From NCBI GenBank assembly GCA_027080315.1, contig JALWSI010000201.1, forward strand, positions 1 to 13,144: 13,144 nt of DNA, written 5' to 3'. The stretch comes from a bacterium. GTDB taxonomy: Bacteria; Thermosulfidibacterota; Thermosulfidibacteria; Thermosulfidibacterales; JALWSI01. The position numbers and the translations under genes were made by a program. Positions 6,935 to 13,144 of this stretch are shown piece after piece (position 1 is the stretch's first letter; every line of letters begins with the position of its first letter). The notes below the pieces were generated by a model. That model saw only the letters and a program-made list of their open reading frames with translations, was not told the DNA's origin and searched no databases.

Positions 6935-7648
6935 CTATCCCCCACCACTGCTTTCCATCTCGTCCAGCTGTTCCTTGGCTTTTAGAGCCGCATTTGTGAA
7001 GGTGTACTTGTTGGTTATCGTGGTGAAGAGCTCTTTAGCCTTGGCAATGTTACCCTTTTTCAGTTCAACCTCTCCCATGATGTACATGGCATCAGGCACC
7101 TTGTTGCCCTCTGGATAGGTCTTCACCAACCTCTCAGCCTCCTGCTCCGCCTCGTCGTATCTCTTCTGGTTGTAGAGAATGTAGGCACGCCAGCAGATGG
7201 CGTTATCTGCCAAAGGATGCTGGGGATACTTCTCTACAAAGGCGTTAAACATCTTCTTGGCAATCTCAAGCCTTCCCGCCACCATCTCTCGGTACGCCTT
7301 GTCGTAAAGCTCCCGGGGATTGCTCTCTGCATTCAAAGACTCTTCCAATGCCTTACCCCTTACTGAAGCCAGAGCCTGAGGAGAGCTTTTCTCGTTGGCC
7401 AGAATAGAGATGGCATCCTCTAATCTCTGGATCTTCTTGTCCATAAGCTCCATCTGGCCCCTAAGCTCGTCAAGGAGCACCCGGGTATCGGTCATCTGCT
7501 CTTTAAGAAGAGCAACCTCCTTCTTCAGGTCGCCCTCTGTTCTGTAGGCCTTAGGCGGCGTATTTGACGAACCGGTATTCACCTGAGAGGGTGGAACACA
7601 GGCGCTCAGGAGAAAGAGCAGAGGCAAAACCAACCACCACATCCTCAT
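6935..7648 (-). CDS. YbgF/CpoB-like lipoprotein with coiled coil and TPRs
   Basis: 237 residues. A lipoprotein signal peptide with lipobox LSAC (Cys17, next residue V) indicates membrane anchoring, probably in the outer membrane facing the periplasm. A coiled coil follows at about 38-85 ([20 protein letters not shown], then [11 protein letters not shown]). The C-terminal half (about 110-232) holds three tetratricopeptide-like repeats: [20 protein letters not shown], then [20 protein letters not shown], then [20 protein letters not shown]. This order, coiled coil then TPR, is that of YbgF/CpoB, which in proteobacteria coordinates peptidoglycan synthesis with Tol-Pal constriction. Canonical CpoB is periplasmic and soluble with tol-pal neighbours; this one is lipidated and lies next to proS, as is seen in some deltaproteobacteria. 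The ATG overlaps the proS stop (ATGA), so it is translationally coupled. Confidence 0.87.
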   Translation of the reverse strand: MRMWWLVLPLLFLLSACVPPSQVNTGSSNTPPKAYRTEGDLKKEVALLKEQMTDTRVLLDELRGQMELMDKKIQRLEDAISILANEKSSPQALASVRGKALEESLNAESNPRELYDKAYREMVAGRLEIAKKMFNAFVEKYPQHPLADNAICWRAYILYNQKRYDEAEQEAERLVKTYPEGNKVPDAMYIMGEVELKKGNIAKAKELFTTITNKYTFTNAALKAKEQLDEMESSGGG

Positions 7649-9378
7649 GGTAACCTCACCTCTTGAAATAGCTCTTCGCGCAGCTCCATAACCTTCTGGG
7701 GTATCTCCTCAACCTTCACAATCACGGGATCCTTCTCTCTTCTCAACTTCACCTCTGCCTCTCCCTTGGCCATACCCCGTTCTCCTAAGGTGACCCTTAT
7801 GGGAATACCAGTTAAATCGGCATCGTTAAACTTAACACCAGCCCTCTCGTCACGATCGTCAAATATCACCTCTACACCTTTATCTTCAAGGGCTTTCTCA
7901 AGCTGTTCCCCAGCCTTAAGTATGCTCTCTTTGCGAACGTTGGTTGCCACGATGGACACCTCAAAGGGAGCGATGGAAATGGGCCAGATTATCCCTTTGT
8001 CATCGTGATGCTGCTCTATTGCAGCGGCAATGGTTCTGGTAACCCCTATGCCGTAACAACCCATAATGAAGAACTGCTCTTTGCCGTCTTTGTCTAAGAA
8101 GGTGGCATTCATGGCTTTGCTGTACTTGGTACCCAACTTGAAGATGTGCCCCACCTCTATTCCCCTTGCTATGCGCATGGGCTCACCGCAGTGGGGACAC
8201 AGATCTCCCTCTTCCACCAGAAGCAGGTCCGCGTACTGGTGAGGAGAGAAGTCCCTTTCTACCTCCACGTGGATCGTGTGGTAGTCCTCCCTATTGGCCC
8301 CAACCACCATATCCTTGGCACCCTTCAGAGAGTGATCGGCAATGAGGGTGACAGGTCTCTTCAGCCCTATGGGCCCTGCAAAGCCAACGGGAGCCCCTGT
8401 GATCTCCTCCACCTCGTAGGGAGAGGCCATCTCCATTTCAGAGGCACCTGCCGCTTTCATAGCCTTCAGCTCGTTCAATTCTCTATGTCCCGGCACCATA
8501 AAGGCCACGTACCTTTCGCCATCAATGCGGTAGATGAGGGTCTTTACCAACCTTTGTGGCTCTACCCCAAGAAAGGCGCTCACATCTTCTATGCTGCCCA
8601 CTTGGGGAGTGTGCACCTCTTCAGCCGCAGGGGTCACCTGAGGGCAATCAATGGTAATCCTTTTGAACTCGGCCTTCTCCGTATTGGCTGCATACTTACA
8701 GCTCTCGCAGATGGCCATACCGTCCTCCCCTGCCTCTGCCCACACCATGAACTCGTGGGAGACATCTCCCCCTATGGCCCCTGTGTCTGCCTCAACAGGG
8801 GTGAAGGTGAGGCCGCACCTTGTGAAGATGTTTGTGTAGGCCTGGTACATCTTCTGATAGCTCTCATCCAGACTCTCCCACGAAGCATCAAAGCTGTAAG
8901 CGTCTTTCATAATGAACTCTCTGGCCCTCATCACCCCGAAACGGGGCCTAACCTCGTCCCTGAACTTAGTCTGGATCTGGTAAAGGTTCACGGGAAGCTG
9001 TTTGTAAGAACGCAGCTCGTTTCTCACCAGGTCGGTTATCACCTCCTCGTGGGTGGGCCCCAGGCAGAAGTCCCTATCGTGGCGGTCTTTAAACCTCAAA
9101 AGCTCTTTACCAAAGACCGACCACCTTCCTGTCTCCTGCCACAGCTCTGCAGGCTGAACCACAGGCATAAAGACCTCTAAGGCCCCCTGGCGGTTCATCT
9201 CTTCCCTGATGATGCTCTCAACCTTGAGCTTCACCCTGTTGCCTAAGGGTAGAAGGGTGTAGAGACCTGCAGCCAGCCTTCTCATGATTCCAGCCCTCAG
9301 CATGTACTGATGGCTGATAATCTCTGCCTCAGAGGGCTTCTCACGAAGGGTTGGAAGATAGTATCTGCTCATTCTCAT
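7645..9378 (-). CDS. proS: Prolyl-tRNA synthetase, bacterial type with editing domain
   Basis: 577 residues, normal for bacterial ProRS, which attaches proline to tRNA-Pro and hydrolyses mischarged Ala-tRNA-Pro. The class II catalytic core is seen as GPTHEE (107-112), motif 2 [17 protein letters not shown] (139-155) followed by KDAYSF, and motif 3 GCYGIGVTR (440-448). The editing (INS) insertion occupies about 225-405, containing [11 protein letters not shown] and the GPIGL region, flanked by CESC and CPHC pairs. The anticodon-binding domain runs about 465-577 ([28 protein letters not shown]). The start at 9378 has GGAG 9 nt upstream; the Met two codons later would lie too far from it. It lies 15 nt after the small unknown gene and overlaps the YbgF-like gene by 4 nt. 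Confidence 0.98.
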   Translation of the reverse strand: MRMSRYYLPTLREKPSEAEIISHQYMLRAGIMRRLAAGLYTLLPLGNRVKLKVESIIREEMNRQGALEVFMPVVQPAELWQETGRWSVFGKELLRFKDRHDRDFCLGPTHEEVITDLVRNELRSYKQLPVNLYQIQTKFRDEVRPRFGVMRAREFIMKDAYSFDASWESLDESYQKMYQAYTNIFTRCGLTFTPVEADTGAIGGDVSHEFMVWAEAGEDGMAICESCKYAANTEKAEFKRITIDCPQVTPAAEEVHTPQVGSIEDVSAFLGVEPQRLVKTLIYRIDGERYVAFMVPGHRELNELKAMKAAGASEMEMASPYEVEEITGAPVGFAGPIGLKRPVTLIADHSLKGAKDMVVGANREDYHTIHVEVERDFSPHQYADLLLVEEGDLCPHCGEPMRIARGIEVGHIFKLGTKYSKAMNATFLDKDGKEQFFIMGCYGIGVTRTIAAAIEQHHDDKGIIWPISIAPFEVSIVATNVRKESILKAGEQLEKALEDKGVEVIFDDRDERAGVKFNDADLTGIPIRVTLGERGMAKGEAEVKLRREKDPVIVKVEEIPQKVMELREELFQEVRLP

Positions 9379-9393
9379 AAGAGGTCACTCCCC

Positions 9394-9627
9394 CTACTCA
9401 AGAAAGTCCTCGTCAAACCTATCCTCTATGTCGGTTGTAACGTAAAAGGCCTCAACTGCCCTATCCAACAGCTCTCCCAAGCGGTTCAGAAGCTCCACGC
9501 GGCCCTCAATCTCCTCAAGGCTATCAGGTATCCCCTCCCGCATTATGAGCTTGCACGCAGAGACCACGTGCATCAGCGATATCTCGCTGTACATGGCCGC
9601 AGTGTCGCTTAGTAGCTGATCCTTCAC
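9394..9627 (-). CDS. Small protein of unknown function between mutL and proS
   Basis: 77 residues from the chosen GUG; I do not recognise a family. The sequence is predicted mostly helical with a mildly amphipathic middle (SEISLMHVVSACKLIMREG, then LEEIEGRVELLNRLGELLD) and an acidic C-terminus (DIEDRFDEDFLE). There is one Cys and no signal peptide. The frame also opens at a GUG at 9633 that overlaps the mutL stop (GTGA), but the perfect AGGAGG is then only 2 nt away, while it is 8 nt from the GUG at 9627. Its tight placement in the operon, good SD and sound codon pattern argue that it is a real gene. A role connected with mismatch repair or tRNA charging cannot be inferred from position alone. 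Confidence 0.72.
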   Translation of the reverse strand: MKDQLLSDTAAMYSEISLMHVVSACKLIMREGIPDSLEEIEGRVELLNRLGELLDRAVEAFYVTTDIEDRFDEDFLE

Positions 9628-9629
9628 CT

Positions 9630-11333
9630 TCACATCCTCCTTTTAAAGAGTCTATCCAACAACCCTTTGGTGAGTCTTACCACAATAGGCCTTCCATGTG
9701 GACAGGTTAGCTCCTCACCTCCTGCTTGCAACCACTTAGCCATGGCTTCAACCTCCATGGGCCCCGTTGGCTCCCCTGCCTTAACCGCCTCCCTGCAGGC
9801 CCACCGTGCAAGCACCTCCCTCTTGCTGCTCTCGCCTTTCAGGGCCAATGCCCTCTTAAACGCCTCGGCTATGCGGTTCTTTGCCCAAGAGGGCACCGCA
9901 TTGAAGCTCACCTTATCACCTGCGATCTCAAAACTGAACCCCAAAGATTCAATAAGTTCTCTCTGGGTCTCGGCAGCGTCAAGCTCCTGCGGCGTCAAGG
10001 AGAGCTGGACCGGAACGAGAAGAGGAATTGAAGGATACTCGCCTTTTACGATCTCATCGTAAAGCATCCTCTCGTGGCATGCGTGCTTATCCACCACCAT
10101 CAGGGCACCGCCCTCCGCCTCAAAAAGGAGGTAAACACCCTCTATCTCTCCAAGATACCTCCACCCCTCATCTGTGGAGGTATCCAGAACTCTGTCATAC
10201 CCCAACCTTCCATAAGAGGGTCTTTTCGCCTTTGTAAGGTTAAACCCTGAGAAAGACTTGGCTCCTTCAGCACTCCGTTCACTGGTCCAGTAGATAGACC
10301 TTCCATTTGAGACGGACAAGGATGTCGCCTCTTCCTCAAGCCCTACAGAACCCTTCTCAAACACCCTATCCAGGGCGTTGAGAACAGCTGTAAACACAAG
10401 CTGCCCGTTTCTGAATCTCACCTCTCTCTTGGCAGGATGCACATTAACATCCACCTGTGAAGGGGGAAGGGTTATGACCAGAAGAAGGCCTGGGTACTCC
10501 CCCTTGGGAATGATCCCATCCATGGCCTCTCTCACCGCCGCTGAGATGAGACTATCCTGAACCGGGTGGCCATTAACCGAAAATATCATTCTGGATCGGT
10601 TCTTAAAACTGAGAGGAGGGAAGGTTACAAACCCCTCTATATCAATTCCCGGAGCCTTGAACTCTATGGACGCCAAACTATTCTCTGGCACCTCCCAGTG
10701 CGAAACCACCCTATCTTTCCACTGACTGGGAGGATAAGAGAAGATCTCCCTCTCGTCGCTGATCAATGAGACCCCAAGCTGAGGATTGGTGAGAAGGTAC
10801 CACTCAACCACCTTCACCACGTGGTTTAATTCGGTGTTGTTGCTTCTTAAGAACCGTCGCCTCGCAGGCAGGTTGTAGAACAGATCCCTCACCTCAACAG
10901 TGGTACCCCGCTGTCTCGGAGCCTCAGACACCTCTACCTCTCCATCCTCCACCCATATTCTGGTTCCCGTAGAGTCCTTCTCCCTTCTGGTGAGAAGAGA
11001 GAACCTGGATACAGAAGAGATGGCGAACAAGGCCTCTCCCCTGAACCCCAAGGTGGAGAGGCGATCCAAGTCTTCAATGGACGATATCTTGCTTGTGGTG
11101 TGCTGCTGAAGGGCCAAGATAGCATCCTCACGACCCATGCCACAGCCGTCGTCTGCAACTCTGATCAAACCCTTGCCCCCAGCCTCCACCGCAATATCCA
11201 CAGCTGTAGAGCCTGCGTCTAAGGCGTTCTCTACCAACTCTTTCACCACAGAGGCTGGACGCTCTACAACTTCTCCCGCGGCAATACGGGCTGCAACGTC
11301 CTCTGGCAAAGGCTTTATACGGCTCTCAATCAT
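9630..11333 (-). CDS. mutL: DNA mismatch repair protein MutL (endonuclease type)
   Basis: 567 residues. The N-terminal GHKL ATPase carries motif I around E32-N36 (KELVENALDAGST), motif II DDGCGM (61-66), motif III TLGFRGEA (94-101) and motif IV GTTVEVRDLFYNLPARRRFL (143-162), followed by the transducer domain with VDVNVHPAKREVRF (294-307). After a linker of about 60 residues comes the C-terminal dimerisation/endonuclease domain: DKHACHERMLYDE with D415, H417 and E421, matching DQHA(x)2E(x)4E except Lys for Gln; ACREAVKAG near C513; and CPHGRP at 544-549. These metal-site motifs mark the nicking MutL of organisms without MutH. The start ATG shares one base with the stop of the upstream lipoprotein gene (TAATG), with AAGGAG 5 nt upstream. 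Works with MutS, which is not in this window. Confidence 0.98.
   Translation of the reverse strand: MIESRIKPLPEDVAARIAAGEVVERPASVVKELVENALDAGSTAVDIAVEAGGKGLIRVADDGCGMGREDAILALQQHTTSKISSIEDLDRLSTLGFRGEALFAISSVSRFSLLTRREKDSTGTRIWVEDGEVEVSEAPRQRGTTVEVRDLFYNLPARRRFLRSNNTELNHVVKVVEWYLLTNPQLGVSLISDEREIFSYPPSQWKDRVVSHWEVPENSLASIEFKAPGIDIEGFVTFPPLSFKNRSRMIFSVNGHPVQDSLISAAVREAMDGIIPKGEYPGLLLVITLPPSQVDVNVHPAKREVRFRNGQLVFTAVLNALDRVFEKGSVGLEEEATSLSVSNGRSIYWTSERSAEGAKSFSGFNLTKAKRPSYGRLGYDRVLDTSTDEGWRYLGEIEGVYLLFEAEGGALMVVDKHACHERMLYDEIVKGEYPSIPLLVPVQLSLTPQELDAAETQRELIESLGFSFEIAGDKVSFNAVPSWAKNRIAEAFKRALALKGESSKREVLARWACREAVKAGEPTGPMEVEAMAKWLQAGGEELTCPHGRPIVVRLTKGLLDRLFKRRM
9636..9641 (-). promoter_or_regulatory. 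Shine-Dalgarno AGGAGG deciding the start of the small gene
   Basis: AGGAGG sits inside the last Arg-Arg codons of mutL (K-R-R-M-stop). It lies 2 nt from the GUG at 9633 and 8 nt from the in-frame GUG at 9627, which favours the second. Confidence 0.6.
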
Positions 11334-11920
11334 TACTTCTCCTTAGAGATCTCCTCCACTTGTATCCTCAGAAAGAGAGAGCACTCTGAACAATCCCTCT
11401 TGTTGATAGCCACGTTTAGGAATATGGGATGAGGGAAGGGTTCATCCTCACGCTGCAGCATCCTCACCTTCATCACCGCTCCGCTCTCATTCTCAAGAAT
11501 CAAAGGGCTATCACCTCTACTGCCTCCAATCTCCCCAGATAAAAGGAAAGGAAGCTTAAGGAACAGCTCCTTAGGAAGGAATTGCCATGCCTTGGTGTCT
11601 CCAAGGTCCTTCATTCCTTTCCGGCAAGGCGCATGGCTATTCCCATTCACCTTGGTACAACCAAGCAATGTTCCCACAGAAGAGTAAAGGGTCAGCCTGT
11701 AGTTTGAGCCGCTGGCGGCCTTTATCTCCCACATACCCCTGTGGGTTCCCTTCGGACCTTTAACCATGAAGGTTCCAAAGGCGGTGTAGGGAAACACCCC
11801 TCTTCTCTCCCCCACGGGTTTAACAAAAGATGGAGAACAGGATGCAAGAGCGAGCAGGATCAGTCCGAAGACGAAAGCCCTACAGATTCTGCTCCTTTCA
11901 AAATGAAATTCCTTTCCCAC
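11333..11920 (-). CDS. LolB-like outer-membrane lipoprotein (uncharacterised)
   Basis: 195 residues with a lipoprotein signal: hydrophobic core FVFGLILLAL and lipobox LASC (Cys28), then Ser, which usually permits sorting to the outer membrane. The mature part has the beta-strand pattern of LolB/LppX-like lipoprotein carriers (FGTFMVKGPKGTHRGMWEIK, then YRLTLYSSVGTLLG), a fold that cradles acyl chains; the match is by pattern only and the gene could be another beta-barrel-like lipoprotein. Four further Cys (in GCTK, PCRK and DCSEC) could form disulphides in the periplasm. The GUG start lies 61 nt inside the preceding TPR gene and has AAGGAGGAG 8-10 nt upstream, giving good support for this overlap. 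The position after a TPR protein gene resembles lolB neighbourhoods in some deltaproteobacteria. Confidence 0.75.
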   Translation of the reverse strand: MGKEFHFERSRICRAFVFGLILLALASCSPSFVKPVGERRGVFPYTAFGTFMVKGPKGTHRGMWEIKAASGSNYRLTLYSSVGTLLGCTKVNGNSHAPCRKGMKDLGDTKAWQFLPKELFLKLPFLLSGEIGGSRGDSPLILENESGAVMKVRMLQREDEPFPHPIFLNVAINKRDCSECSLFLRIQVEEISKEK

Positions 11921-13144
11921 TGGTTCAGCTCCTCCTTCTCCTTCTCCATGAGCTCAAGAGCCTTCTTGTAAACCCTTTTTGCCTTCTCCCTTTCGCCGAG
12001 GCTGTTAAGAATGCTTCCCCAGTGGGCGTAAATCAAGGAGTTCTCTTCAGTGTTCTCAATGGCCTTCTCTTGAAGCTCCTTGGCCTTTTTGAGATCCCCC
12101 AGTTTGTAGTATCCCCAGGCGAGGCTGTCTAAGTAGTATCCGTTGTCAGGCTTCTTTTCCAAAGCCTTCTTCACCAAAGAGATTCCCTTTTTTACATCCA
12201 TATCGTGATCAATGAGCAGATAGCCCAAATAGTTAAGCACAGATGGATCATCGGGGTTCTTCTCAACGGCCTTCTGAAGCGTCTCGGCAGCCTTTTCCCA
12301 CTGTCCGTCCCTTTCGTAATACGCACCCAAATAGTAGAGGCAGTCTGCCGAAGGATCCAAACTGCAAGACACCTTTGCGGCCCCTATGGCTCTATTCCAA
12401 CGTTTTTGAGAAGCATAGGCTCTGGCCAACATCAGGTAAAGCTCTGGGCAATCAGGACACTTTGCCACCCCGCGTTTTAGAACATCTATGGCTAAATCCT
12501 CTTTTTTAAGCCCAGAAAGGATCCCCGCTGCCTCCCCATACGCCTTCTCAAGCTTCTCCTTTGGCAAAGATCCAAGGCTCTTCTCCACCTTCCTTCCTTG
12601 GCTATCATCCCCCAATTTGTAAAGCAGAACGGACTTCAGGACTTTTAGCGTACTTTCTCTATCATTCTCCTGCTGAAACAGGGCATCTATAAATTTTACG
12701 GCATCTCGGTAACGGTTCTCCTTTATGAGGTCTGCCAGAAGCCTTATCCCTATCTGGATGTGTGAATAATGGGCGCCGTACAGCTGATAGTAGTACTTAA
12801 GGGCCTTTGCGTACTCTCCCTGTTTGAAACAGAGCTCTCCCAGCATGCCTATGACATCCACCGAGTGGGGAGAGCGATCAAGCAGCTCTTCAAGCACTTT
12901 GATGGCCTTGGCGTCCTGGTTGTTCAGGGTGTAGAGGGTGGCCAATATCCGGTAGATGTTGAGGTTGTCCGGATCCTTCTCAAGAGATCTCTTGGCGTAC
13001 TTAATGGCCTTTTTGTACTCTTTAAGGGCCCCGTATATCTTCGCTTTGTAGAATAGGGTTTCGGCATTCTCCCCTAATGCCTTCTCCCACTTCTTCACGA
13101 TCCTTTTAGCAGCCTCGTAATCACCGTTTGAAAGGGCAATGTTG
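11860..13144 (-). CDS. TPR-repeat protein, 5' end outside the window
   Basis: At least 427 residues are visible; the frame remains open to the right edge. A GUG at 13098 could be taken as a start, but the codons upstream of it read NIALSNGDYEAAKRIV, a typical TPR helix pair, so the true start lies beyond 13144. The protein is a tandem array of tetratricopeptide repeats, e.g. ALKEYKKAIKYAKRSLEKDP, ATLYTLNNQDAKAIKVLEEL, GELCFKQGEYAKALKYYYQL, YYERDGQWEKAAETLQKAVE and YYKLGDLKKAKELQEKAIEN. The last full repeats match TPR proteins commonly found before lolB-like genes, with LNYLGYLLIDHDMDVKKGIS and DSLAWGYYKLGDL. Such arrays mediate protein-protein contacts. The N-terminus is missing, so a signal peptide cannot be judged; an envelope role is inferred from the lipoprotein overlapping its 3' end. 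Confidence 0.9.
   Translation of the reverse strand, partial: NIALSNGDYEAAKRIVKKWEKALGENAETLFYKAKIYGALKEYKKAIKYAKRSLEKDPDNLNIYRILATLYTLNNQDAKAIKVLEELLDRSPHSVDVIGMLGELCFKQGEYAKALKYYYQLYGAHYSHIQIGIRLLADLIKENRYRDAVKFIDALFQQENDRESTLKVLKSVLLYKLGDDSQGRKVEKSLGSLPKEKLEKAYGEAAGILSGLKKEDLAIDVLKRGVAKCPDCPELYLMLARAYASQKRWNRAIGAAKVSCSLDPSADCLYYLGAYYERDGQWEKAAETLQKAVEKNPDDPSVLNYLGYLLIDHDMDVKKGISLVKKALEKKPDNGYYLDSLAWGYYKLGDLKKAKELQEKAIENTEENSLIYAHWGSILNSLGEREKAKRVYKKALELMEKEKEELNQWERNFILKGAESVGLSSSD
11931..11936 (-). promoter_or_regulatory. Shine-Dalgarno inside the TPR gene for the lipoprotein start
   Basis: AGGAGG, as part of AAGGAGGAG, is encoded by Glu/Lys codons of the TPR protein near its C-terminus (KEKEELNQ). 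It lies 8-10 nt before the GUG at 11920 and supports the 61-nt gene overlap. Confidence 0.65.

Noticed and set aside
8146-9180. 344-codon open frame on the plus strand
   Set aside because: It lies wholly antisense to proS, whose motifs are complete; its translation is rich in His, Leu and Pro with no recognisable domain, as expected for a shadow frame.
13096-13098. GUG at 13098 as the start of the TPR gene
   Set aside because: The frame continues upstream into a well-formed TPR helix to the window edge, and no Shine-Dalgarno fits this GUG well.

Overview
This window looks like ordinary chromosome from a diderm (Gram-negative type) bacterium. The cluster nif3-like gene, C4 zinc-ribbon coiled-coil gene, RNase HI-like gene, rnpB, together with lipoproteins of YbgF/CpoB and LolB-like type, fits a deltaproteobacterial (Desulfobacterota-like) lineage. 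That placement is inference from gene content and order only. Almost all sequence is coding, genes overlap or abut, GUG starts are common, and no transposase, integrase, CRISPR array or phage gene is visible.

Layout. (1) 1-2371, minus strand: a tRNA with anticodon CAU, then a 126-nt spacer holding a strong hairpin, then a nif3-like gene, a zinc-ribbon coiled-coil gene, an RNase HI-like gene and the RNase P RNA gene (rnpB), which runs off the left edge. The last ~79 nt of the RNase HI reading frame lie inside rnpB. (2) 2372-2616: AT-rich divergent intergenic region with a candidate promoter for the tRNA (minus) and one for an IclR regulator (plus). (3) 2617-5753, plus strand: iclR-family regulator, nhaA Na+/H+ antiporter, a short recO and dut. 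(4) 5754-13144, minus strand: a tightly packed series read right to left: TPR protein (5' end outside the window), LolB-like lipoprotein, mutL, a small unknown gene, proS, YbgF/CpoB-like lipoprotein, LysM exported protein. It meets dut tail-to-tail with no bases between the stop codons.

How the genes fit together. The left cluster joins RNA-processing functions: RNase P RNA matures tRNA 5' ends, and here a tRNA heads what may be the same transcription unit. The right cluster mixes housekeeping (mismatch repair, prolyl-tRNA charging) with envelope proteins (two lipoproteins and a LysM protein). Several Shine-Dalgarno sequences are written inside the last codons of the preceding gene, so translational coupling is probably widespread.

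I did not find a convincing undescribed multi-gene system. The most interesting observations are the protein/ribozyme overlap between the RNase HI-like gene and rnpB, the tRNA-to-rnpB co-directional cluster with a possible attenuator-like spacer, and an unusually short RecO.
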